A DNA stretch of 64,000 bases from Okapia johnstoni (GCA_024291935.2 CM044312.1:74853001-74917000); one strand, 5' to 3'; counted from the first letter of the stretch, positions 19,841 through 31,358 are shown. Translations and numbers: made by a program. Notes: generated by a model not told the origin, from the sequence alone.

Positions 19841-22035
19841 GAGCGGGCTGCTGCGATGGGTGCACAAGCACAGCCAAGAGGAGCTACCCAACGTCCGAGG
19901 ACAGTACTAGGATGCAATCTCAAAAGTGACAGAATGATCTCTGTTCGTTTCCAAGGCACACCGTTCAATATCATGGTAATCCAAGTCTACGCCCCGACCA
20001 GTAACGCTGAAGAAGCTGAAGCTGAATGGTTCTATGAAGACTTACAAGACCTTCTAGAACTAACACCCAAAAAAAGATGTCCTTTTCATTATAGGGGACT
20101 GGAATGCAAAAGTAGGAAGTCAAGAAACACCTGAAGTAACAGGCAAATTTGGCCTTGGAGTACAGAATGAAGTAGGGTAAGGGCTAATAGAGTTTTGCCA
20201 AGAGAACGCACCAGCCATAGCAAATACCCTATTCCAACAACACAGGAGAAGTCTCTACACATGGACATCACCAGATGGTCAGCATTGAAATCAGACTGAT
20301 TATATTCTTTGCAGCCAAAGATGGAGAAGCTCTATACAGTCAGCAAAAACAAGACCAGGAGCCGACTGTGGATCAGATCATGAACTCCTTATTGCCAAAT
20401 TCAGACTTAAATTGAAGAAAGTAAGGTAAACCACTTATACCATTCAGGTATAACCTAAATCAAATCCCTTACAATTATTGAGAAATAGATTTAAGGGAAT
20501 AATCACGATGGTGTGATCACTCACCTAGAGCCAGATATCCTGGAATGGGAAATCAAGTGGGTGTTAGGAAGCATCACAATGAACAAAGCTAGTGGAGGTG
20601 ATGGACTTCCAGTTGAGCTATTTCAAATCCTAAAAGATGATTCTATTAAAGTGCTGCACTCGGTATGCCAGCAAATTTGGAAAACTCAGCATTGGACACA
20701 GGACTGGAAAAGGTCAGTTTTCATTCCAATCTCAAAGAAAGGCAATGCCAAAGAATGCTCAAATTACCGCATAATTGCACTCATCTCACACGCTAGTAAA
20801 GTAATGCTCAAAATTCTCCAAGCCAGGCTTCAGCAATATGTGAACGATGAACTTCCAAGTGTTCAAGCTGGTTTTAGAAAAGGCAGAGGAACCAGAAATC
20901 AAATTCCCAACATCCGTTGGATTATCAGAAATCAAGAGAGTTCCAGAAAAACATCTCTTTCTGCTTTACTGACTATGCCAAAGCCTTTGATTGTGTGGAT
21001 CACAATAAACTGTGGAAAATTCTGAAAGAGATGGGAATACCAGACCATCTGACCTGTCTCTTGAGAAACCTGTACGCAGGTCAGGAAGCAACAGTTAGAA
21101 CTGGACATACAACAGACTGGTTCCAAATAGGAAAAGGAGTATGTCAAGGCTCTATATTGTCATCCTGCTTATTTAATTTATATGCAGAGTACATAATGAG
21201 AAATGCAGGGCTGGAAGAAACACAAGCTGGAATCAACATTGCTGGCAGAAATGTCAATAACCTCAGATATGCAGATGACACCACCCTTATGGCAGAAAGC
21301 AAAGAAGAACTAAAGAGCCTCTTGATGAAAGTGAAAGAGGAGAGTGAAAAAGTTGGCTTAAAACTCAACATTCAGAAAACTAAGATCATGGCATCCAGTC
21401 CCATCACTTCATGGGAAATATATGGGGAAACAGTTGCAGACTTTATTTTGGGGGGCTCGAAAATCAGATGGTGACTGCAGCCATGAAATTAAAAGACGTT
21501 TACTCCTTGGAAGGAAAGTTATGATCAACATAGACAGCATATTAAAAAGCAGAGACATTACTTTGCCAACAAAGGTCTGCCTAGTCAAGGCTATGGTTTT
21601 TCCAGTAGTCATGTATGGATGGGAGAGTTGGACTATAAAGAAAGCTGAGCGCCAAAGAATTGATGCTTTTGAACTGTGGTGTTGGAGAAGACTCTTGAGA
21701 GTCCCTTGGACTGCAAGGAGATCCAGCCAGTCCATCCTAAAGGAAATCAGTGCTGAGTGTTCTTTGGAAGGACTGATGTTGAAGCTGAAACTCCAATACT
21801 TTGGCCACCTGTTGTGAAGAGCTGACTCATTTGAAAAGACCCTGATGCTGGGAAAGATTGAGGGCAGGAGAAGGGGACGACAGAGGATGAGATGATTGGA
21901 TGGCATCACCGACTCAATGGACATGAGCTTGAGTAAACACCATGAGTTGGTGATGGATGGGAAGGCCTGGCATGCTGCAGTCCATGGGATAGCAAAGAGT
22001 CGGACACGACTGAGAAACTGAACTGAACTTAACTG
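19841..22035 (+). mobile_element. BovB LINE with two internal deletions, sense
   Basis: The longest BovB in the window. It begins with a short 5' UTR piece (19841-19898, with 'agaggagctacccaacgtcc'), then jumps at about 19892-19902 to the endonuclease coding region. A second jump at about 20498 joins 'gatttaaggg' to 'aatcacgatggtgtg', skipping roughly 0.6 kb by my recollection of the consensus. The remainder runs through the reverse transcriptase to an 'actgaactgaact' tail. At the first junction the words 'gtccga' and 'gtccaa' occur on both sides in the consensus, suggesting a microhomology-guided jump. Confidence 0.93.
19899..21817 (+). pseudogene. BovB ORF2 remnant (endonuclease plus reverse transcriptase), sense
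   Basis: Family role: endonuclease and reverse transcriptase for target-primed retrotransposition. Seen here: the endonuclease middle part with LGCNLKSDRMISVRFQG and VIQVYAPTSNAEEAEAEWFY (19899-20068), then a frameshift at a run of seven A at 20069-20075 where six are expected. Stops follow near 20180 and 20286. After the deletion the reverse transcriptase opens at 20513 (LEPDILEWEIKW) and includes NKASGGDGLPVELFQILK and PISKKGNAKECSNYRIIALI. It shifts frame near 20940, then carries FQIGKGVCQGS and the catalytic YADD at 21268-21279. A further frame change near 21440 leads to the C-terminal WTARRSSQSILKEI block. At least four disruptions make it non-functional. Confidence 0.9.
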
Positions 22036-22854
22036 ATTCTAGATATATTTCAATAGCACATTTATAAATATGTATTTGAAATAGATATATACATGTAACA
22101 TATGTTTGAAAAGATATTTCAGATGTTTTTTTTTAACGTGTTTGTGTTAAGAGCAGTGTAAATATTTTGCTGAGAGAAACAAAAACATTTCAAATTTAAA
22201 TGCTGAAAGAAATGAGACTATTTTTTACATCATTTCCTATTACAACTTCAAAGTATTTCTTCCTTCTCTTGAAAGAAGTTAAATATTTTCTTGATCATTA
22301 CTGATTTTTATTTCCTATTTTTCATCAAGGAATGACTGTTGTTACATATGGATTTTTGTGTTTTCAGGTTAAAACTGCACTCACTGAAATATTACTTCTC
22401 TCCAGAGTTAAGTCAAAAGGGGAAAGATCAATCTCTAATCGAATGATGTAGAGAAACCCTGGCTGGAAAATATCTGGCAGCAGAAGCAGAAGTGCCTCTC
22501 TGAGGACTAAAGGTTATCTTTTCTCACCATCTATCTATTCTCCACCACTAATGAAATTGAAAAAGAACCTTTTAAAACTACTTTCCATCTTTCTGATATC
22601 AAATTATTTATACTGATGTTAATAAACATGACATTTAATATATATGTAAATATTATTATTTAATAATTTTGCTATTGAAATAGTGACTCCATGCATAAAT
22701 TAAAGGTGTGCAATAAGATCTTAAACAATTTTGTCTGTTCTTTCACAGACCTATTCTCTCATTGTGTAATTAGAATAATGGGATTTTGAGGACATCTCCA
22801 TTTCTATTTGTCCATCCATTTAAAAATTAATAATGTATTTTTAGTATTTTTCAT
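22036..22854. other. Unassigned AT-rich sequence
   Basis: No gene or repeat recognised in about 0.8 kb. Confidence 0.45.
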
Positions 22855-23300
22855 TTATTTACTCAACCATCTATTTAAAAAATATATTACTTATCTCTTC
22901 CCTGGCACTATACTTATTTCTGGGGATACAGTAAGAATAAATGGTTAAAAGATCACTGCCTCCTCAAAATCTAGGATCTGTCTACAGAAACAGATAATTG
23001 TGATTACCACTTATACATTGCATTAATAACTAGTGCTACACTGTGGTGAGTGGTACAAACAGAGGTATTTGGTGGTTTGGTTGTAGAACTTTCGGTAGAA
23101 CTCAGATGAGTGGGCGTTAATAAAGGCGAGAAACATGTAAAAAGCCATACAGTAGAAGCACTGTAGATGTAAGAACAGAGAGGCTTCAAGAAGAGAGAGT
23201 AAGAAGGAATGTGATACAGTGAGCATAGAAAGGCTAGGAGATTTCAAGTCAGGCAGGACTTGATTAAACTATGGACAAAACATTGGAAAAACACTGAGGC
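22855..23300 (-). mobile_element. L2 LINE, antisense, diverged
   Basis: Words such as 'ttcatttatttactcaacca' and 'ttctggggatacagtaagaa' mark the antisense L2 3' end. Further right ('gaggcttcaagaagagagag', 'caggcaggacttgat') the match is weaker. Confidence 0.55.
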
Positions 23301-23639
23301 ATTAGGCAATAAAGACATTACCTGACTTGCATTTTGAGATCACTTAGCTGCATTTTTCAGCACATGTTCTGCAGTTATTCAGTCTTCAACACTTTTAGTG
23401 AGTTGCCATTTATCATCATAACTGCTGCAGTGTTCCAAAAATCCACCTCCATTATCTGCCTGCCCTCTTGTATGCATCTGTGTTTCAGAACTCGGAAGAG
23501 AATTTAAGTTCTTCTAAGATGCATTAGACTTTAAATTCTTCTAAGCTCTAATGGGCAATAAATACCTATAAACATACACTTACCATACAACATAGTAAGA
23601 GCTCAAGTAGAGACATAAAGTGCAAAAGGAAACAGCAGA
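23301..23639. other. Unassigned sequence between two L2-like pieces
   Basis: Nothing nameable is seen. The word 'ttaaattcttctaag' recurs at close range near 23500-23545. Confidence 0.4.
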
Positions 23640-24059
23640 GTGAGTCAATTAATCCACCTGGAGCGAGATGGAAAGCATACAGAGAAGAGAGAGAATTTAT
23701 TCCATCTAAGGTGTCTAAGAGGTTGCCTTGTTTTGTTTTTTAAATAAAAAAAATGGGAACAGCATTCTGAGAAAAGAGAATTTTGTAAAATCACAGAAAT
23801 TTCCTGGGAGATGATGAGAAATTTGATATATAGGAAAGGACAGAGGGAATTTGGGAAAGAAGCTCAAGATGGATTCTGAGAGATATTTTATGACAGGATA
23901 AAACAGAGATTCCATCCCTAAGGCACTAGGGAGCCAAAGGCAAGGTTTAAACTGGGAGTGACTATGAAGGTTAATCTTAGCACTGTGATATCTGCTTACA
24001 GGATTAGAATTCATCTTTCTGAATGTTCAATTACTTTATGTAGCTGCCAAACCTACTTT
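23640..24059 (-). mobile_element. L2-like remnant, antisense
   Basis: 'aaggcactagggagccaaag' followed by 'tttaaactgggagtgac' fits the antisense L2 ORF2 consensus around the 'gggagccattgaagg' region. The rest is diverged. It hosts the BovB inserted at 24060. Confidence 0.5.
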
Positions 24060-24492
24060 GTGGGCAGCTCCCAGCTTAACCCCCACCCCTCACAAAGAAG
24101 GCTGAGTACCAAAGAATTGATGCTTTCTAACTGTGGTATGGGAGAAGACTCTTGAGAGTCCCTTGGATTGCAAGGAGATCAAAGCAATCAATCTTAAAGA
24201 AAATCAACTCTGAATACTCATTGGAAAGACTGATGCTGAAACTGAAGCTCCAATACTTTGGCCAACAGATGCAAAGAGCTGACTTGTTGAAAAAGACTCT
24301 GATGTTGGGACAGATAGAAGGCAGGAGGAGAAGGGGACAACAGAGGATGAGATGGTTGAATGGCATCACCAACCCAATGGACATGAGTCTGAGCAAATGC
24401 TGGGAGATGGTGGTGAAGGACAGGGAAACCTGGCGAGTTGCAGTCCATGGAGTCACAAAGAGTTGGACATGACTGAGCTACTGAACAACAAC
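24060..24492 (+). mobile_element. BovB LINE 3' fragment, sense, with foreign 5' stretch
   Basis: A BovB 3' end from the 'gctgagtaccaaagaattga' block to a 'ctactgaacaacaacaa' tail. A 10-bp target-site duplication AACCTACTTT lies at 24050-24059 and 24493-24502. About 30 bases after the left duplication (24060-24090) do not look like BovB, so the insert has an extra 5' stretch. The frame at 24152-24472 still reads [16 protein letters not shown] and [10 protein letters not shown]. Confidence 0.88.
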
Positions 24493-24502
24493 AACCTACT
24501 TT

Positions 24503-25181
24503 ATATTGTCTGTACAGACCACCACACTTACATGCTCCAGTTCAGATACCATCAGTTTTGCTCCTTGCATTTCATCCTCATTCCTATTAGCAGACTAGGG
24601 ATATGGAACAGCATTGATGTTGATCTAGAAGCCATGCTTTCTTCTCTAGTTTGACTTCCAAGTTCAAAACATTTTGGCCTTCTCTAAAAACCAAAACTTT
24701 TCTGCTTACCCAAACATCTAACCCTAACAACTCAAACATACCTGTATTTCTGTGAGATCGTATTTCTCTCATAATTAATTGTAATTTAAAAGACACTTGG
24801 CTCATAAACATATATCATTACCTTTTAATTAAGATAAAATAAGTATAGCTTCTAAAAAAATAAGATGTAAACATTGATAGAATGGGAAAAATCAATGTTC
24901 TAGCACAAGGGCAAGTGCCAGTTTTTGCATTATATATAGTGATGATTCATGGGCATAACCATCAATCTTAAAGAACAGAGCACATCTGTCTTAGGGGACT
25001 GTCAGGAGCATATGGAACCTTCAGGGGCTGCAGTGACTAATAAGTATACGTAGGTTGGAGTGAAATTCAGCTTAATGCCTATGTATACATAAGTACATGA
25101 CAAAAACTCCCATTATTATGGCACTTTTTTCCCCTACTAATTTGTTGTGAGTTCCAAAAGATAAAATTATTGCTAAGTAAA
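24503..25181. other. Unassigned sequence
   Basis: No gene or repeat recognised. Confidence 0.45.
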
Positions 25182-25312
25182 TCAGAGATGGTTAGACAGC
25201 CTCATCAACTTAATAGACATGAGTCTGAGCAAACTCCAGGAGATAGTAAAGGACAGGAAATCCTGGTATGCTGCAGGTCCATGGGGTCACAAAGAGACTT
25301 AATGACTGAACA
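25182..25312 (+). mobile_element. BovB LINE, very short 3' fragment, sense
   Basis: Only about 130 bp: 'agacatgagtctgagcaaac' through 'ggtccatggggtcacaaaga' and 'gactgaacag'. It faces an antisense BovB starting only 35 bp away. Confidence 0.85.
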
Positions 25313-25346
25313 GCAAATCTGATATCAAGTGATTTATTTAAATATT

Positions 25347-26475
25347 CAGTTCAGTTCAGTTCAGTTCAGTTGCTCAGTCGTGTCCGACTCTTTGCAACCC
25401 CATGGACTGCAGCACACCAGGATTCCCTGTCCATCACCAACTCCCGGAGCTTACTCAAACTCATGTCCATCGAGTCAGTGATGCGCTCCAACCATCTCAT
25501 CCTCTGTCGTCCCCTTCTCCTCCTGCCCTCAGTCTTCCCCAGTATCAGGGTCTTTTTAAATGAGTCAGTTCTTCGCATCAGGTGGCCAAAGTATTGGAGT
25601 TTCAGCTTCAGCATCAGTCCTTTCAAAAAATATTCAGGACTGATTTCCTTTAGGATTGACTGGTTGGATCTCCTTTCAGTCCAAGGGACTCTAGAGTCTT
25701 CTCCAACACCATAGTTCAAAAGCATCAATTCTTCGGCGCTCAGATTTCTTTACAGTCCAATTCTCACATCTATGCATGACTACTGGAAAAACCATAGCCT
25801 TGACTAGATGGCCCTTTGTTGGCAAAGTAACATCTCTGCTCTTTAATATGCTGTCTAGGTTGGTCATAACTTTCCTTCCAAGGAGTAAGTGTCTTTTAAT
25901 GTCATGGCTGCAGTCACCATCTGCAGTGATTTTCGAGCCCATAAAAATAAAGTCTGCCACTGTTTCCACTGTTTCCCCATCTATTTGCCATGAAGTGATG
26001 GGACTGGATGCCATGATCTAAGTTTTCAGAATATTGAGTTTTAAGCCAACTTTTTCACTCTCCTCTGTCACTTTCATCAAGAGGCTCTTAAGTTCTCCTT
26101 CACTTTCTGCCATAAGGGTGGTATCATCTGTGTGTTGGAGGTTATTGATATTTCTCCCAGAAATCTTGTTTCCAGCTTGTGGTTCATCCAGCTCGGCATT
26201 TCTCATGATGTACTCGGCATATAAGTTAAATAAGCAGGGTGACAATGTACAGCCTTGATGTACTCCTTTTCCAATTTGGAACCAGTCTATTGTTCCATGT
26301 CCAGTTCTAACTGTTGCTTCTTGACCTGCATATGGATTTCTAAGGAGGCAGGTAAGGTGGTGTGGTATTCCCATCTCTTTAGGAATTTTCCAGTTTGTTG
26401 TGATCCCCACAGTCAAAGGCTCTGGCATAGTGAGTAAAGCAGAAGTAGATGTTTCTCTGGAATTCTCTTGCTTTT
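25347..26475 (-). mobile_element. BovB LINE, 1.1 kb, antisense
   Basis: The tail of repeated 'cagtt' is at the left (25347), followed by the ORF2 C-terminus and reverse transcriptase, ending near 26475 in 'ggaattctcttgctttttt'. No exact target-site duplication is found. The copy is more diverged than the one at 14736-16148. Confidence 0.93.
25370..26428 (-). pseudogene. BovB ORF2 remnant with mutated catalytic motif, minus strand
   Basis: Three minus-strand frames cover the protein. 26428-26018 includes WKIPKEMGIPHHLTCLLR and FQIGKGVHQGC. 26014-25691 includes SSPITSWQIDGETVETVADF and LLGRKVMTNLDSILKSRDVT. 25728-25366 includes [17 protein letters not shown] and [10 protein letters not shown]. 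The catalytic motif, YADD in the other copies here, reads HTDD: the tyrosine and alanine are lost while both aspartates remain. Frame breaks lie near 26016 and 25710. Known of the family: the double aspartate binds metal, and the tyrosine-alanine context is conserved in active copies. The protein is dead. Confidence 0.88.
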
Positions 26476-28871
26476 TTCAAAAAATAGAATGATCATAAAA
26501 ATTACAGTCTGTGTGCACATGTGTGTCTACACCTGTGTGAGTTTAATGTACACAATAGAAACCTAGTGAATCTCCTGTGCCTTTGTGAACATTTGAACCA
26601 GTCTTTTTTTTTTTTTGGAATTGATTTATAAAACACAGAGATGATTTTTTTAAAGTAATGCTTAATAAAGAGGAGGCTGGACAAAAAGAGAGAAAAAGAT
26701 TTTTTGATATGGGAAGATGTTATCTGACCCAATATCTCCAGTTTTGATCTGGATAGCTACCCATGAGCTTGATTAAACATAAAAGATTCAACCTAGTACA
26801 GAGGCTGGTAAGGAATAGTGAGGATGAGAACTGATTTAAATCCTTTCATGTCTCCAACACTCTTACATGGCTAAGACAGAGAGCCCATATTTAAAAGCTG
26901 ATGTAGTACTTTCCCCTTCTTTGGGAAGCAACAGCACTCTAATCAAAGTGAAAAGAAAAAGAAAAGTTCCTCCTCGCTTCTAAGGAAGAGGACAGACCAT
27001 GGGCAACAGACTCTGCGCTCTGTTTTCAGTAAAACTGAGCTGAGAGAAAACTGCCTTGGTTTTTGTTACATCAGCTCCACCGGATCCCACTCACACAAAG
27101 CTTTTAATATCTAGCCAGCCTTGGGGGACTCCATTTCTCACAGCTGCTTCAAGATCATTCTTTGTACTAAGCCAAACAGGTTACTTTTAGGTCTTGAGAG
27201 CCATGGTACCAGGTGACGAGCAAAAAAAGAGTGAAGGATCAGACTCCGGGAGTTTTCAGATTCAGTCACTAAAAGGCCACTAAGCAGAATTAAATACATC
27301 CACCTCCTACATTTTAAAACATGATTTAAAATACTTTGCTTTAAAAAAGACCTTTTGGAGTTATTTTGTATGCAGAGAAATTCAGAAACCAATGACCAAA
27401 AAAAAAAAAAATTTAAGCTCTCATGGTGGCTTTGAAAGCTCACATCTATCATGTTTAATTCTGTCTACTAGGAAGAAGGCAGACCATTCCGACAGGCACA
27501 GCACAGATTTTATTTGGCCTCTTCTCATTTTTTTCTATGTGTCTACAATTTGATTTTTGCTTATTTCTCCCGGGGACTTTTTTTTTTCCAATGAATAATT
27601 AATTATAGTCTATATCAGTTTTCCATGACTATTGAATTCTGTAGAAATCTTCCTGCAATAAAGCTTTCGATCTGTAAAAAGTGATTTGGTACATATTCTG
27701 CGTTTCTTGCAGTTTTAAGGTTGTCCAGATCCATATGAGATTTGTCGTTAAAAACTCAATTAGGTATCACAATTAACCCCTGATACACTTTCCTTGTTAC
27801 ACTGTCCTTTTTCTCATTTCAACCAATACTCCAAGAAACTGTTATTATAGCTTGAATAGTTAATATTTGATTAATTTGACTATGATTCAGCAGCCACTTA
27901 GCCCCCATGATATACTAGGTTATAAAAAATATGTAGCTGTGGTCTGTTCTTAGGAAATTTTCAACCTTTACTTTATGGAAACATTCTAATAATTTCTGTA
28001 CAAAGACAGCACATAAATAAATGACTGTGCAAGCAATAAAAGCAAAGATTTAAAAACCAAACTGAGAGAAGAAAACACAATCCGTTTATGGTTAATCCTT
28101 GCTCTAATATATGGTGGATGATTCTGCAACTCTCCTCAATCATCTTAAATACTTACCATTTGTACACGAAGAATAGTTGCATTCACAACTAGTATATTCC
28201 ATATATTAAAAACAAATTCTCCTTCCTCAAATAAAGTTTTCTTGTTTGTTTAAGTATATCCTTTGGGGTTCACTTTTAAAAAATTTCTCCTTGATTTTGA
28301 CCTCTGTAAACCATTTAAAGCTTCGATTCTGTCCTTAGATGAGAAATTGAAACTGAGTCCAGTATAGGTTCAGTTGATTCTAAGGAGGAGACGCTCTGAT
28401 TCGTTTCATCACTGTCTCACTGACTTTTCCACACAGTTGAATAGACAGTTGTACTGACTTGGATTCAGTTAAGCTCATTAAAATATGCAGACTCTCATCG
28501 TTTTTATTATCATTATGTTTCTTTTTTCCTGATTATTTCTCAAATTTATTAATAATGATAACAATCCTGATATTGTTAAAACATTGTTATATTTCCTCGG
28601 AATTCACAATCTTGCACTCTTTCATTTTCCTTATATTAACATGCATAGAGATAGAGTTATTCTTCCTGTGACCTGTTTTCCTCTCCCTCACTACTACTTT
28701 CTCCCTCCTCCTCTTATTGTTCTTTTAATGTTTTACCAAAATGACTCTTGGTTTTTTCCCTGACTCCCATAAAGTTTTTCTTTCAGTGACCATTCTGAAG
28801 TAAAAGCTCAAATCGCTAACATTTCACAGCAGTCATTTGTTGTGCAAATTAATTTCACTACGCTCTCATTC
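26476..28871. other. Repeat-poor unassigned stretch, about 2.4 kb
   Basis: No gene, SINE or LINE is recognised. There is a T-run near 26606 and an A-run near 27397. Within a window this rich in repeats, such a clean block is worth a conservation check, but nothing in the sequence itself shows function. Confidence 0.45.
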
Positions 28872-29050
28872 GACAAAATTTCTGAGCTCCTATTATTTGT
28901 CAGGCAACACTTAATAAAAGAGAAACAAATCTATGTCTTAAGGAGGCTTATATTCTAGTGAGACAGGCCATAAACAACAACAACAAAAAACACATACAGC
29001 ATATTGAGAGGTAAAAAGACAAGTAAAGCCAGGGAAGATGACAGAGACTG
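28872..29050 (-). mobile_element. L2 LINE 3' end, antisense
   Basis: 'ctcctattatttgtcaggca', 'ggaggcttatattctagtga' and 'gacaggccataaacaac' follow the antisense L2 3' UTR. Confidence 0.6.
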
Positions 29051-29942
29051 AGCTTATGGGGATGCGGGGTTTGCTTCTATTTTATTTTTTTCTCTTGGTT
29101 TCCTTTCAAGGGCCACCTTCTCAAACACAAGATCATTTTGAACTGAATGTCAGCTTACATATGAAAAATCATAGAATAATTTGAGGCTCTAATTATAATC
29201 TCTGTGAGGGCTGATCTGTTTTCATGCTACTCTTATTAAAGGGCAAGATGGCCTTTTAGGTTGTGAACAAAGCCTCAGCAAGTCTTGGAGTCCTGTTTTA
29301 ACTCCTCTGCCCTGTGAATCAGTCAGGATTTCTGCTCGGCTTCTAAGCATTCCAGCTGCTGCTTGCAGACCCCACGTAGAGTACCGTGGTTGGAAGTGAA
29401 ATGGGCAGCAGGTGGGAGTTGCTGACAATTTTAAATAGTTGTCAGAGGCCCCTGCACTGACGCTGCTATAAAATGCAGCTTCTTAGATTTTTAAGCAGCA
29501 ACAATAATCTGTGAAACCCTGAAAAACATAGCTGGGGCTTCCTTGAAGGATTCATGCTTTTTCAGCCAGATCTTAGACTCTGAGAGGATGGTCACCTCCT
29601 ACCTGCAGCTGTTACTCTGCAGTCTGTTCAGGCCTTGTGGACAGAGGTCAGATGCAGGAACTCCTCAGTAAGGAAGTGCCAACCTCATCGAAGTCATTTA
29701 AAACTGCTGCTTCTCATAACCTTTAGTTCTCTGCTCCACACCACTTCAAGTAAAATTAGTATCTAAAACTAACTTCTAGACACTGAAGGAGGTAGGAAAA
29801 TCCCCTTGCCCACTGTGATTCTCTTACCTTATCGAGTGATCCAGTCCCAGTTGGAAGAGTAAAACCTATCTACCATTTCCTCTTCTACTCTGTTAACTGT
29901 TTTGTTTGTTTTTTTTTTTTAAAGACCAGGTGAAATTTTATT
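29051..29942. other. Unassigned sequence
   Basis: No gene or repeat recognised. A T-run lies near 29910 and another, possibly the tail of the next L1, near 29938-29951. Confidence 0.45.
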
Positions 29943-30306
29943 CTATTTTTTTTTACAAAAATGTATATTTATTTTGTTGAAGTATATTGCATTTACAATA
30001 TTGTGTTCATTTCAGGTATACACCAGTGATTCACATCTATATATAACATGTATACAAATATACATACTTTTTAAGGTTCTTTTCTCTTATAGGTTATTAC
30101 AAAATGTTGAGCCTAGTTCCCTATATTGTACAGTAGGTCCTTGTTGGTTATCTATTTTATATGTAGTAGTGTGTATTTGTTAATCCCAATATCACTCCAC
30201 CACCCTTCTCCCTTGATAACCATAAGTTTGTTTTCTATGTCTGTGGGTGTTTTATAAAAATGTTAGTTCACTTGTATCTTTTATATTTTTTTTAGATTCT
30301 ATATGT
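29943..30306 (-). mobile_element. L1 LINE 3' UTR, antisense (3' half of a 5'-inverted L1)
   Basis: Antisense L1 3' UTR of the artiodactyl type: 'gaagtatattgcatttacaa', 'cagtaggtccttgttggtta' and 'aaccataagtttgttttcta'. The T-run at its left is the poly(A) tail read on the opposite strand. It joins at 30306 to a sense-strand piece that is the next upstream part of the same L1. Confidence 0.85.
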
Positions 30307-30645
30307 AAATTGCTACAGCCACTATGGAGAACAGTATGGAAGTTCCTTAAAAAACTAGAGTTACCATATAATCCTGCAAACCCACTCCTGAGCATATATT
30401 CAAAGAAAACTAATTCAAAAAGATGCATGCCATTTCAGCACTAATTACAATAGCCAAGGCATGGAAGCAACCTAAATGCCCATCAACAGAGAAATGGATA
30501 AAGATGTGGCACATACATACAGTGGAATATTAATCAGGCATAAAAAGGAACAAAGTAGGGCCATTTGCAAAGACGTGGATAGACCTATGTGAAGTAAGAG
30601 AAAGACAAATATCATATGATATCACCTACTCTGGAAATCTTTTAT
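30307..30645 (+). mobile_element. L1 LINE ORF2 end, inverted 5' half of the same insertion
   Basis: Sense-oriented L1 from 'gctacagccactatggagaa' to 'acaaatatcatatgatatca'. In the L1 consensus this segment ends almost exactly where the antisense piece at 29943-30306 begins, so the two are one insertion with an inverted 5' part (twin priming). Confidence 0.85.
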
Positions 30646-30746
30646 CCTTTCCTCCTTCCACAATTTTGCAGGACCAGAAAAGACAAACTTTCCTTTTCCT
30701 TGCAAGTACTTCTATCACTTCCCTTCAAGTGATCTCTATCACTTCT

Positions 30747-31046
30747 CTATGGGGCTTCCCCGATAGCTCAGTTGGTTAAGAATCCACCTGCAATGCAGGA
30801 GACCCTGGTTCAATTCCTGGGTTGGGAAGATTTGCTGGAGAAGGGATAAGCTACCCACTTCAGTATTCTTGGGCTTCCTTTGTGGCTCAACTCAAAGAAT
30901 CTGCATGCAATGCGGGAGACCTGGGTTTGATCCCTGGGTTGGGAAGGTCCCCTAGAGAGGAGAAAGGCTTACCACTCCAGTATTCTGGCCTAGAGAGTCC
31001 ATGGGGTTACAAAGAGTCGGCCAACTGAGCGACTTTCACTTTCACT
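30747..31046 (+). mobile_element. Bov-tA dimer SINE
   Basis: Two tRNA-headed units (heads near 30750 and 30870) ending in 'gagcgactttcactttcact'. The word 'atctctatcac' occurs just left of the element and again at its right end, but not flush on the left, so the duplication is uncertain. Confidence 0.92.
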
Positions 31047-31284
31047 TTCATCTCTATCACAGGCATTATGTCCAAAGAGTTGGGCGCGATCTGTGGAAGC
31101 AACCAGGTCCTCCTATTCAGCAAAATACCTCACCATAAAACCAAGTCTTGAAAATATTATCCTGTAAAAGGCAACACATTTTTATTGCCATACTCCACCC
31201 TCTTGTTATCTTGAATGATAATCCTCAAGATTGGCTTTACAGATGGATCCTTATCTAATGGATCCTTATTTAAGGAGGGAAATT

Positions 31285-31358
31285 AAAACATCAGCTTAAT
31301 CTTTGCAAAGATAAAGTAGGAAAGCTCTCTTACTAAACAATGCCCTCATAAGTATGGC

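Noticed and set aside
25694..25714. Repeated short motifs across the window that could suggest a dispersed array such as a CRISPR
   Set aside because: The repeats are scattered BovB and Bov SINE words in both orientations without regular spacing. No CRISPR array is possible in this eukaryotic context.
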